Positions 7,236 through 14,741 of a stretch of 40,643 nt of DNA are shown here, one piece after another (the stretch's first letter is position 1; each line of letters begins with the position of its first letter). The stretch is taken from assembly GCF_024721315.2 (NCBI RefSeq), contig NZ_JANFAK020000076.1:1-40643 (forward strand), written 5' to 3'. The notes beneath the pieces were generated by a model. The model did not search any database. It was not told where the DNA came from and saw only the letters and a program-made list of their open reading frames with translations. The translations under genes were made by a program, and so were the position numbers. The DNA is from Streptomyces sp. Isolate_45 (GTDB lineage Bacteria; Actinomycetota; Actinomycetes; Streptomycetales; Streptomycetaceae).

Positions 7236-8267
7236 ATGAAGATCGCTTTCGTGGGAAAGGGCGGCAGCGGGAAGACCACGTTGTCCTCCCTCTTCATCCG
7301 CCACCTCGCTGCCAATGAAGCCCCCGTCGTCGCGGTGGACGCCGACATCAACCAGCACCTCGGCGCGGCCCTCGGGCTCGGCGAGGACGAGGCCGCCGCG
7401 CTGCCCGCCCTGGGCGCGCACCTGCCCCTGATCAAGGAGTACCTGCGCGGGTCCAATCCGCGCATCGCGTCCGCCGACAGCATGATCAAGACCACCCCGC
7501 CCGGGGCCGGCTCGCGGCTGCTGCGGATCACCGAGGACAACCCGGTCTACGAGGCCTGCGCCCACACGCTGCTGCTCGACGGGGACCCCGTCAGGCTGAT
7601 GGCGACCGGGCCGTTCACCGAGGCCGATCTCGGGGTGGCCTGCTACCACTCGAAGGTCGGCGCGGTCGAGCTCTGCCTCAACCACCTGGTCGACGGACCC
7701 GACGAGTACGTCGTCGTCGACATGACGGCCGGTTCGGACTCCTTCGCCTCCGGCATGTTCACCCGTTTCGACGTGACCTTCCTCGTCGCCGAGCCGACCC
7801 GCAAGGGAGTCTCCGTCTACCGCCAGTACAAGGAGTACGCCCGGGACTTCGGGGTCTCGCTCAAGGTGGTCGGCAACAAGGTGCAGGGTCCGGAGGACAT
7901 CGAGTTCCTCCAGGACGAGGTGGGCGAGGACCTGCTGGTCACCTTCGGGCACTCCGACTGGGTGCGGGCGATGGAGAAGGGCCGCCCGGCCGCCTTCGAA
8001 CTCCTGGAGGCGACCAACCGGCTCGCCCTGCAGGCCCTCCAGGACGCGGCCGAGGACTCCTACGCCGGCCGGGACTGGGCCAAGTACACCGAGCAGATGG
8101 TGCACTTCCACCTGCGGAACGCGGAGAGCTGGGGCAACGCCAAGACCGGGGTCGACCTGGCGGAGCAGGTCGACCCCGGCTTCGTCCTGAACGAGGCCGT
8201 CGGTATCCGCGACGAGGTGCTGGTCAGCCCTCGTCCGACTCCGCGGCCCGCTCCTCAGCCGGCTTGA
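7236..8267 (+). CDS. CooC/MinD-like P-loop ATPase
   Basis: A 343-residue SIMIBI-class ATPase. It opens MKIAFVGKGGSGKTTLSSLF, a deviant Walker A with the signature Lys (GKGGSGKT), then VVAVDADINQHLG and the Asp-bearing DEYVVVDMTAGSD, followed by TFLVAEPTRKGVSVY. This layout fits CooC-type nickel-insertion ATPases and related anion- or metal-cofactor chaperones, but no CO dehydrogenase, hydrogenase or urease gene is near. The partner is unknown. The C-terminus is Pro/Arg-rich (SPRPTPRPAPQPA) and its last 44 bases overlap the convergent lipoprotein gene. I chose ATG at 7236; a TTG/GTG start 6-9 nt upstream is possible but not needed. Confidence 0.75.
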   Translation: MKIAFVGKGGSGKTTLSSLFIRHLAANEAPVVAVDADINQHLGAALGLGEDEAAALPALGAHLPLIKEYLRGSNPRIASADSMIKTTPPGAGSRLLRITEDNPVYEACAHTLLLDGDPVRLMATGPFTEADLGVACYHSKVGAVELCLNHLVDGPDEYVVVDMTAGSDSFASGMFTRFDVTFLVAEPTRKGVSVYRQYKEYARDFGVSLKVVGNKVQGPEDIEFLQDEVGEDLLVTFGHSDWVRAMEKGRPAAFELLEATNRLALQALQDAAEDSYAGRDWAKYTEQMVHFHLRNAESWGNAKTGVDLAEQVDPGFVLNEAVGIRDEVLVSPRPTPRPAPQPA

Positions 8268-9531
8268 CCCCGGCGGCACCCGACGGGGCGGCCGGTTCGG
8301 CCGGCGGCCCCGCGGTGAGGAACTTGTTCCAGCCCTCCTTGGGCGTCTCGCCCACGTCGAGGGTGCGCATCCACTCCAGGGTCTTGGGGTCCTGGGCGTC
8401 CAGCCAGTCGGCGAGCTCGCGGAACGGAACGCAGCGGACCTCCGGCTTGGTGCACATGCCCTTGATCGACTCCTCGACGGCACGCATGTAGGTGCCGCCG
8501 TTCCACGACTCGAAGTGGTTGCCGATGATCAGCGGCGCGCGGTTGCCCTGATAGACCCGGTCGAAGGCCTGGCGCAGGCCGTCGCGCATCTGGTCACCCC
8601 AGTACTGGTGCTGCGAGGGGTCGCCCTGGGACGTCGTCCCCGACTGGTTGACCATGTAGTTGTAGTCCATGCTCAGCGTGTCGAAGGCGCGGCCCGGCAT
8701 CGGGACCAGTTGGAGCGGGATGTCCCAGAGCCCGTCCGTCTTCTTGGGCCAGATCTGCTTGCTGATGCCGCTCGAGTCGTAGCGGAAGCCCATGTCCTTC
8801 GCGGCCAGCATGAAGTTCTTCTGGCCTTCGAGGCAGGGGGTGCGGGCTCCGATGAGCTCCTTGTCGTAGTCGAAGGGCAGGGCTTCCATGTCCTTGAGGC
8901 CCGCGTTCGTCTTCCAGTTCTTGACGAAGGACTTGGCCTGGTTGATCTCGCTCTTCCACTCCTCCACGGACCAGGTGCCGACGCCCCCCTCGGGTCCGCA
9001 GAAGTGGCCGTTGAAGTGGGTGCCGATCTCGTTGCCCTCCAGCCAGGCGGCCCGGACCTGGGTAGCGGTGTCCTTGATGCCCTGCAGGTCGCCGAAGCCG
9101 ATGTCGGAACGGCCGGAGTCGTGCTGCGGGGCGGTGTAGAGGGAACGTTTCTCCTCCGGCAGCAGGTACACGCCGCTGAGGAAGTAGGTCATCCGGGCGT
9201 TGTACTTCTTCCCGACCTCGCGGAAGTGCGAGAAGAGCTTCTGGCTGTCCTCGCCGGCCCCGTCCCACGAGAACACCACGAACTGCGGCGGCTTCTCGCC
9301 CGCCTTCAGCTTCTGCGGCTTGACCACGTGTGGTTGGGGACCGGTGTAGGCGGTGGAGCCGTCCCCGATCGGCCGCATGACGCTGCCGGGGGCCTCCGGG
9401 GCGGCAGCGCCCTTCTTGGCGTTCGGGCCACCGGCGGGCTTCACGCCCCCGGACGTACTGCACCCGGCGGCGCCGAGCACCAAGGCCGTGGCGACCAGGC
9501 CTCCGGCGATCTTCTTCGTGGCGGCGATCAT
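8224..9531 (-). CDS. lipoprotein of the polysaccharide deacetylase (NodB-like) type
   Basis: A 435-residue secreted lipoprotein. Residues 1-23 form a signal peptide with the lipobox LGAAGC. After a Gly/Pro/Ala-rich linker comes a NodB-like fold: FVVFSWDGAGED stands where TFDDG normally is, EIGTHFNGHFCG gives the metal-binding H-x3-H, LIGARTPCLEG matches the R-x-P motif, and LIIGNHFESWNGG is near the end. The first motif keeps one Asp but is atypical, so substrate and activity are unclear; it may act on peptidoglycan or another glycan outside the membrane. The ATG at 9531 follows GGGAGAGG at an 8-nt spacing. The 3' end overlaps the convergent ATPase gene by 44 bases. Confidence 0.75.
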   Translation of the reverse strand: MIAATKKIAGGLVATALVLGAAGCSTSGGVKPAGGPNAKKGAAAPEAPGSVMRPIGDGSTAYTGPQPHVVKPQKLKAGEKPPQFVVFSWDGAGEDSQKLFSHFREVGKKYNARMTYFLSGVYLLPEEKRSLYTAPQHDSGRSDIGFGDLQGIKDTATQVRAAWLEGNEIGTHFNGHFCGPEGGVGTWSVEEWKSEINQAKSFVKNWKTNAGLKDMEALPFDYDKELIGARTPCLEGQKNFMLAAKDMGFRYDSSGISKQIWPKKTDGLWDIPLQLVPMPGRAFDTLSMDYNYMVNQSGTTSQGDPSQHQYWGDQMRDGLRQAFDRVYQGNRAPLIIGNHFESWNGGTYMRAVEESIKGMCTKPEVRCVPFRELADWLDAQDPKTLEWMRTLDVGETPKEGWNKFLTAGPPAEPAAPSGAAGVKPAEERAAESDEG

Positions 9532-9743
9532 CCGCACACCTCTCCCTCGCAGTTCCCAACGCAGGACTTCCGCGCCGCAACGTCCCACGGGGGCCGATTT
9601 GAGGAAGGTATGACAAGCCGGACAAAATGCTTATTCACCCCTGAGTGCTAATTCGTACGCCATTTGCCCGTAATATCCTCGCCTTCCCTTTACTCTCCAT
9701 TACCATCCATTTACCGAGTGTTGAGACTCCCGCCGCTTCATCC

Positions 9744-9756
9744 CTCCTCAGAGGAG
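9744..9756 (+). promoter_or_regulatory. Shine-Dalgarno inside a small hairpin
   Basis: CTCCT (9744-9748), loop CAG, AGGAG (9752-9756), 10 nt before the ATG of the SulP gene. The ribosome-binding site pairs with its own complement, so initiation may be damped or regulated. The rest of 9532-9766 is AT-rich for this genome and contains TAATAT at 9671-9676 as a possible -10; no convincing -35 was seen. Confidence 0.4.
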
Positions 9757-9766
9757 ACGGGAACCT

Positions 9767-12352
9767 ATGACAGCCCCCACCCCAGCCGTGCCGGGCCCGG
9801 CCACCCAGGCCGCCGCGGCACAGCACCCCACCACCACGAACACCACAAGCACGCACACCACCAGTACGACGCACGCCCCCACAACAGCCGCGGCCGCGGC
9901 GCCCGCATCCGACACCAAAAACACCGCGGGCGTCGAAGGCGTCAAGGGCGCCCCGGGCACCAAGGACTCCCAGGGGCCGCGCGGGAAGCTCGCCGCGGAC
10001 CTCTCGGCCTCCATCGCCGTCTTCCTGATCGCCCTGCCGCTATCCCTCGGTATCGCGCTCGCCACCGGAGCACCCCTGCAAGCGGGACTGGTGGCCGCCG
10101 CGGTCGGCGGGATCGTGGCCGGACGGTTCGGCGGAGCCCCACTCCAGGTGAGCGGGCCCGCGGCCGGACTCACCGTCGTGACCGCCGAGTTGATCCAGCG
10201 CTACGGATGGCGCACCACCTGCGCCATCACGGTGCTGGCCGGCTGCTGCCAGCTCGGGCTCGCCTTCCTGCGGACCGCCCGGTCGGCGCTCATGGTGAGT
10301 CCGGCGATCGTGCACGGCATGCTCGCCGGCATCGGCGTGACCATCGCCCTGGCCCAGCTCCACATCGTGCTCGGCGGCACCCCGCAGAGCTCGGCCGTGG
10401 CCAACGTCCGGGGACTGCCGGGCCAGTTGGCCGACCTCCATCCGGCGGCGCTCGGCGTGAGCGCGCTGACCGTGTGCGTGCTGCTCGGCTGGTCCCGGAT
10501 TCCCGGGCGGGCAGGCGCGGCCCTGCGGAAGGTGCCGGCGGCCCTGGCAGCGGTCGCCGCGGCCACGGCGTTCGCCGTCCTCGCCGGTCTCACCCTGCCC
10601 CGGGTCGACCTGCCCTCGTGGCGCAGCCACGCCCTGCCCGAACTCCCCGAGGGGCCGGTGCTCGGCCTGATCGCCGCCGTCCTGACGATCACCCTGGTCG
10701 GCAGTGTGGAGTCCCTGCTGTCCTCCGTGGCCACCGACAAGCTGATCGCCTCCGAGCGCGGTACGGAGAACCGTCCGCCCCGCGCCGACCTCGACCGCGA
10801 GCTGCGCGGTCAGGGCGCGGCGAACATCGTGTCCGGGGCACTGGGCGGGCTGCCGGTGACGGGGGTCGCCGTCCGCAGCGTGGCCAACGTCAAGGCCGGT
10901 GCCGTCAGCCGCAAATCGGCCATGTTCCACGGTCTGTGGGTGCTGGTCGCGGCCGGGCTGCTCGTCCCTGTCCTCGATCTGATCCCGCTCGCGGCACTGG
11001 CCGCGCTGGTGATGGCCGTCGGGATCCAGATGGTGTCCATCACGCACCTGCGTACGGTCACCCGGCACCGCGAGTTCCTGGTCTACGCGACGACCATCGT
11101 GGCCGTCGTGCTGGGCGGGGTCCTGGAAGGGGTGGCCGTCGGCATCGCCGTGGCCGTCGCGGTGGCCCTGCACAGGCTCGCCCGGACGCGGATCACCCTG
11201 GAGGTGTTGGACGGCGTCCACCACGTCCAGGCGCGCGGGCAGTTGACCTTCCTCGCGGTGCCCCGCTTGAGCCGCGTGCTGAACCAGATCCCGCACAAGA
11301 GCCGCACGGTGATCGAGGTCGACGGCTCCTTCATGGACCACGCCGCCTACGAGACCCTGCAGGACTGGCAGGACTCCCACCGGGCGCACGGCGGTTCGCT
11401 GGAACTCACCGGCCGCGGCGGCGCCGCGATCTCCGGGGACCACCCGGCCTCGGGGACGGGGCAGACCGGCCGGACGACCGACGGCCGGGACCGCGCCGCC
11501 GCCCCGCGCGGGACTCACCAGTGCTGCCGCCCCTGGACGCCCTGGCAGAACCACTGCGATCACCGCGCCGTGAGCGCGGCCACCGCCGGCGCAAGGGACG
11601 CCGACCGCCCGCAGGACTCCGGGAACACGAAGGCCCGTCCGCTCCCCGGGAGCGCCACGATGCCGGCCTCCGCCCGGCGGCGCGGCGCGGGTCAACTGGC
11701 CAGTGGCATCAGCGCCTTCCAGCGGGACACCGCGCCCCACGTCCGCGACGAGCTGGCCCGGCTGGCGCGCGAGGGGCAGCGGCCGTCGCAGCTCTTCCTG
11801 ACCTGCGCCGACTCCCGTCTGGTGACCAGCATGATCACCGCGAGTGGCCCCGGGGACCTGTTCACCGTCCGCAACGTGGGCAACCTCGTCCCGCTGCCCG
11901 GTGCCGAGGCCACCGACGATTCCGTCGCCGCCGCCATCGAGTACGCGGTGGACGTGCTCAAGGTCGACAGCATCACCGTGTGCGGGCATTCGGGCTGCGG
12001 GGCCATGCAGGCCCTGCTGAACTCCCACCCCGAGGCGCCGATGACCCCGCTGCGCCGCTGGTTGCGCCACGGCCTGCCCAGCCTGGAGCGGATGGGCAGC
12101 CGGCACCACGCCTGGGCCCGGATCTCGGGGCGGCTCCCGGCCGACGCCGTGGAGCAGCTGTGCCTGACCAACGTGGTGCAGCAGCTGGAGCACCTGCGGG
12201 CCCACGAGTCGGTGGCCCGGCGGCTCGCCGAGGGCACCCTGGAACTGCACGGCATGTACTTCCACGTGGGCGAGGCGCAGGCGTATCTGCTCTCCGAGGG
12301 AGAGGACTTCTTCGACTGTCGGGTTTTCGACAGCGTCGGTCAGAGCGTCTGA
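9767..12352 (+). CDS. SulP-family bicarbonate/anion transporter fused to beta-carbonic anhydrase
   Basis: An 861-residue fusion. Residues 1-65 are a disordered Thr/Ala/His-rich head. About 70-480 is a SulP permease with 10-12 membrane helices (LSASIAVFLIALPLSLGIALA, APLQVSGPAAGLTVVTAELI and the signature VGSVESLLSSVATDKL). About 485-560 is a STAS-like domain. The linker carries an unusual cluster, H584, C586, C587, H596, C597, H599. About 645-861 is a beta-carbonic anhydrase with zinc ligands C680 (TCADSRL, with D682), H741 and C744 (GHSGCGAM), all intact. Joining a BicA-like importer to an enzyme that interconverts CO2 and bicarbonate suggests coupled inorganic-carbon uptake or pH control at the membrane. 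Such fusions are known in actinobacteria. The ATG is preceded by GAGGAG. A strong terminator follows. Confidence 0.9.
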   Translation: MTAPTPAVPGPATQAAAAQHPTTTNTTSTHTTSTTHAPTTAAAAAPASDTKNTAGVEGVKGAPGTKDSQGPRGKLAADLSASIAVFLIALPLSLGIALATGAPLQAGLVAAAVGGIVAGRFGGAPLQVSGPAAGLTVVTAELIQRYGWRTTCAITVLAGCCQLGLAFLRTARSALMVSPAIVHGMLAGIGVTIALAQLHIVLGGTPQSSAVANVRGLPGQLADLHPAALGVSALTVCVLLGWSRIPGRAGAALRKVPAALAAVAAATAFAVLAGLTLPRVDLPSWRSHALPELPEGPVLGLIAAVLTITLVGSVESLLSSVATDKLIASERGTENRPPRADLDRELRGQGAANIVSGALGGLPVTGVAVRSVANVKAGAVSRKSAMFHGLWVLVAAGLLVPVLDLIPLAALAALVMAVGIQMVSITHLRTVTRHREFLVYATTIVAVVLGGVLEGVAVGIAVAVAVALHRLARTRITLEVLDGVHHVQARGQLTFLAVPRLSRVLNQIPHKSRTVIEVDGSFMDHAAYETLQDWQDSHRAHGGSLELTGRGGAAISGDHPASGTGQTGRTTDGRDRAAAPRGTHQCCRPWTPWQNHCDHRAVSAATAGARDADRPQDSGNTKARPLPGSATMPASARRRGAGQLASGISAFQRDTAPHVRDELARLAREGQRPSQLFLTCADSRLVTSMITASGPGDLFTVRNVGNLVPLPGAEATDDSVAAAIEYAVDVLKVDSITVCGHSGCGAMQALLNSHPEAPMTPLRRWLRHGLPSLERMGSRHHAWARISGRLPADAVEQLCLTNVVQQLEHLRAHESVARRLAEGTLELHGMYFHVGEAQAYLLSEGEDFFDCRVFDSVGQSV

Positions 12353-12396
12353 GACGCGGCGCACCTGAACCGATACTCTCCCGGAACCGTGTAAGC

Positions 12397-12438
12397 GGAT
12401 GGCCCTTTCCCGCGCTCTGCGGTGGGAAAGGGCCATTC
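12397..12438 (+). terminator. terminator of SulP-carbonic anhydrase gene
   Basis: Perfect 13-bp stem ATGGCCCTTTCCC (12399-12411) with GGGAAAGGGCCAT (12424-12436), 12-nt loop, extended by two further pairs at the base. Confidence 0.8.
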
Positions 12439-12471
12439 GTGCGTCGTCCTCAGCACGGGCCCAGCCGTGGT

Positions 12472-12487
12472 ATAGGTCTAAACCAAT
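12472..12487 (+). promoter_or_regulatory. putative DasR (dre-like) operator before acs
   Basis: The 16-mer ATAGGTCTAAACCAAT matches the DasR consensus ACTGGTCTAGACCACT at 12 of 16 positions, including nearly all of the core GGTCTAGACC. It lies 13 nt upstream of a candidate -35 TTGTCA (12501-12506), which pairs with TGAGCT (12525-12530) at an 18-nt spacer. DasR is the GntR-family regulator of N-acetylglucosamine use; binding here is inferred. Confidence 0.5.
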
Positions 12488-12572
12488 TTTCGGCTACCCC
12501 TTGTCACCTGGGCGTCTGAACTGATGAGCTATGCCCGGGGACACAACGGACACCCTGGGAAAGGGAGATGTC

Positions 12573-14528
12573 GTGAGCAATGACAGCCTGGCCAATCTGC
12601 TCAAAGAGGAGCGTCGGTTCGCACCGCCCGCCGCTCTGGCCGCCGCCGCCAACGTGACCGAGGCGGCGTACGCGCAGGCCGACGCGGACCGGCTGGGCTT
12701 CTGGGCCGAGCAGGCCCGGCGGCTGACCTGGGACACGGAGCCGACGGAGACGCTCGACTGGAGCAACCCGCCCTTCGCGAAGTGGTTCGCGGACGGCAAG
12801 CTCAACGTCGCGTACAACTGCGTGGACCGGCACGTCGAGGCCGGCAACGGCGAGCGAGTCGCGATCCACTTCGAGGGCGAGCCCGGCGACAGCCGCTCGA
12901 TCACCTACGCCCAGCTCAAGGACGAGGTCTCGCAGGCCGCCAACGCCCTCACCGAGCTCGGTGTACGGGCCGGCGACCGGGTCGCCGTCTACCTGCCGAT
13001 GATCCCCGAGGCCGTCGTCGCGATGCTCGCGTGCGCCCGCGTCGGCGCCGCCCACTCGGTGGTCTTCGGCGGTTTCTCCGCCGACGCCGTCGCCTCCCGC
13101 ATCCAGGACGCCGACGCCAAGCTGGTGATCACCGCCGACGGCGGCTACCGCCGGGGCAAGCCCAGCGCCCTCAAGCCCGCCATCGACGAGGCCGTCGGCA
13201 AGTGTCCGCAGGTCGAGCACGTGCTCGTGGTGCGCCGCACCGGCCAGGACACCGCCTTCACCGAGGGCCGGGACGTCTGGTGGCACGACGTGGTCGCCCG
13301 CCAGTCGACCGAGCACACCCCGCAGGCCTTCGACGCCGAGCACCCGCTCTTCATCCTGTACACCTCGGGGACCACGGGTAAGCCGAAGGGCATCCTGCAC
13401 ACCTCGGGCGGCTACCTGACGCAGGCCGCGTACACCCACCACGCCGTCTTCGACCTCAAGCCGGACACCGACGTCTACTGGTGCACCGCCGACATCGGCT
13501 GGGTGACCGGTCACTCCTACATCGTCTACGGGCCGCTCGCCAACGGCGCCACCCAGGTGATGTACGAGGGCACCCCGGACACCCCCCACCAGGGCCGGTT
13601 CTGGGAGGTCGTCCAGAAGTACGGCGTCACCATCCTCTACACCGCGCCCACGGCGATCCGTACGTTCATGAAGTGGGGCGACGACATCCCCGCGAAGTTC
13701 GACCTGTCGAGCCTGCGCGTGCTGGGCTCGGTCGGCGAGCCGATCAACCCCGAGGCCTGGATCTGGTACCGCAAGCACATCGGCGGCGACCGCTGTCCGA
13801 TCGTGGACACCTGGTGGCAGACCGAGACCGGCGCGATGATGATCTCCCCGCTGCCGGGCGTCACCGAGACCAAGCCGGGCTCAGCCCAGCGCGCGCTGCC
13901 GGGCATCTCCGCCACCGTCGTGGACGACGAGGCGCACGAGGTCGACAACGGCGGGGGCGGCTACCTGGTCCTCACCGAGCCGTGGCCGTCGATGCTCCGC
14001 ACCATCTGGGGCGACGACCAGCGCTTCATCGACACCTACTGGTCGCGCTTCGAGGGCAAGTACTTCGCGGGCGACGGCGCCAAGAAGGACGACGACGGCG
14101 ACATCTGGCTGCTCGGCCGCGTCGACGACGTGATGCTGGTGTCCGGCCACAACATCTCGACGACCGAGGTCGAGTCGGCCCTCGTCTCGCACCCCTCAGT
14201 CGCCGAGGCGGCCGTCGTCGGTGCGGCCGACGAGACCACCGGGCAGGCCATCGTCGCCTTCGTCATCCTGCGCGGTAGCGCCTCGGAGACGGACACCCTG
14301 GTCGGCGAGCTGCGCAACCACGTCGGTGCCACGCTCGGCCCGATCGCGAAGCCGAAGCGGATCCTGCCGGTGCAGGAGCTCCCGAAGACCCGTTCGGGCA
14401 AGATCATGCGTCGTCTGCTGCGCGACGTGGCGGAGAACCGCGCGGTCGGTGACGTCACCACCCTCGCCGACTCCTCGGTGATGGACCTGATCCAGAACAA
14501 GCTGCCGAGCGCCTCCGACGAGGACTGA
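12573..14528 (+). CDS. acs: acetyl-CoA synthetase (AMP-forming)
   Basis: A 651-residue acyl-adenylate enzyme making acetyl-CoA from acetate, ATP and CoA in the cytoplasm. Motifs in order: the N-terminal ACS domain (PPFAKWFADGKLNVAYNCVD), P-loop-like YTSGTTGKPKG, PTAIRTFMKWGD, the adenylation core VDTWWQTETGAMMISPLPG, the hinge RVDDVMLVSGHNISTTEVE, and the C-terminal PKTRSGKIMRRLLR whose Lys is the catalytic residue and the usual lysine-acetylation switch. All are intact and length is normal. I chose GTG at 12573 because AAGGGAG lies 5-6 nt before it; the in-frame ATG at 12531 has no Shine-Dalgarno. It is monocistronic, bounded by terminators. A dre-like site upstream hints at control by amino-sugar status. 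Confidence 0.95.
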   Translation: MSNDSLANLLKEERRFAPPAALAAAANVTEAAYAQADADRLGFWAEQARRLTWDTEPTETLDWSNPPFAKWFADGKLNVAYNCVDRHVEAGNGERVAIHFEGEPGDSRSITYAQLKDEVSQAANALTELGVRAGDRVAVYLPMIPEAVVAMLACARVGAAHSVVFGGFSADAVASRIQDADAKLVITADGGYRRGKPSALKPAIDEAVGKCPQVEHVLVVRRTGQDTAFTEGRDVWWHDVVARQSTEHTPQAFDAEHPLFILYTSGTTGKPKGILHTSGGYLTQAAYTHHAVFDLKPDTDVYWCTADIGWVTGHSYIVYGPLANGATQVMYEGTPDTPHQGRFWEVVQKYGVTILYTAPTAIRTFMKWGDDIPAKFDLSSLRVLGSVGEPINPEAWIWYRKHIGGDRCPIVDTWWQTETGAMMISPLPGVTETKPGSAQRALPGISATVVDDEAHEVDNGGGGYLVLTEPWPSMLRTIWGDDQRFIDTYWSRFEGKYFAGDGAKKDDDGDIWLLGRVDDVMLVSGHNISTTEVESALVSHPSVAEAAVVGAADETTGQAIVAFVILRGSASETDTLVGELRNHVGATLGPIAKPKRILPVQELPKTRSGKIMRRLLRDVAENRAVGDVTTLADSSVMDLIQNKLPSASDED

Positions 14529-14551
14529 CGGACAGCGGGCGGAGAACACTC

Positions 14552-14584
14552 GGGGCGTTCGGCGCACAGCGCGCCGGACGCCCC
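14552..14584 (+). terminator. terminator of acs
   Basis: 14-bp stem, 14552-14565 with 14571-14584, one G-U pair, 5-nt loop, 23 nt after the stop codon. Confidence 0.8.
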
Positions 14585-14595
14585 CCTCCCGTTTA

Positions 14596-14661
14596 AGGTG
14601 AAGATCACCTGATACGACCGCGCACACCCTGTAAAGTAAGAGAAACGTCAATATTTGACGT
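14596..14661 (+). promoter_or_regulatory. nhaA promoter with two inverted repeats
   Basis: A candidate sigma-HrdB-like promoter has CTGATA at 14609-14614, a 17-nt spacer and TAAAGT at 14632-14637, giving a start near 14644. Inverted repeat 1, AGGTGA-AGA-TCACCT (14596-14610), abuts the -35 box. Inverted repeat 2, ACGTCAA-TAT-TTGACGT (14645-14661), begins right at the predicted +1, the classic position for a repressor operator, or it forms a 5' leader hairpin. The 5' leader to GTG 14742 would be about 98 nt. Confidence 0.5.
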
Positions 14662-14741
14662 CCGAAAGTCTCAGGGTGCGCCGGGAAGTCTGGTCGGCAA
14701 CAGCATTTGCCATGCCGTCGACCACCCGGAGGTTCCCCACC

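Noticed and set aside
9643..9651. GAGTGCTAA, a half-site of the CIRCE heat-shock operator
   Set aside because: No matching TTAGCACTC half is present at the required 9-nt spacing on either side, and neither adjacent gene is a chaperone.
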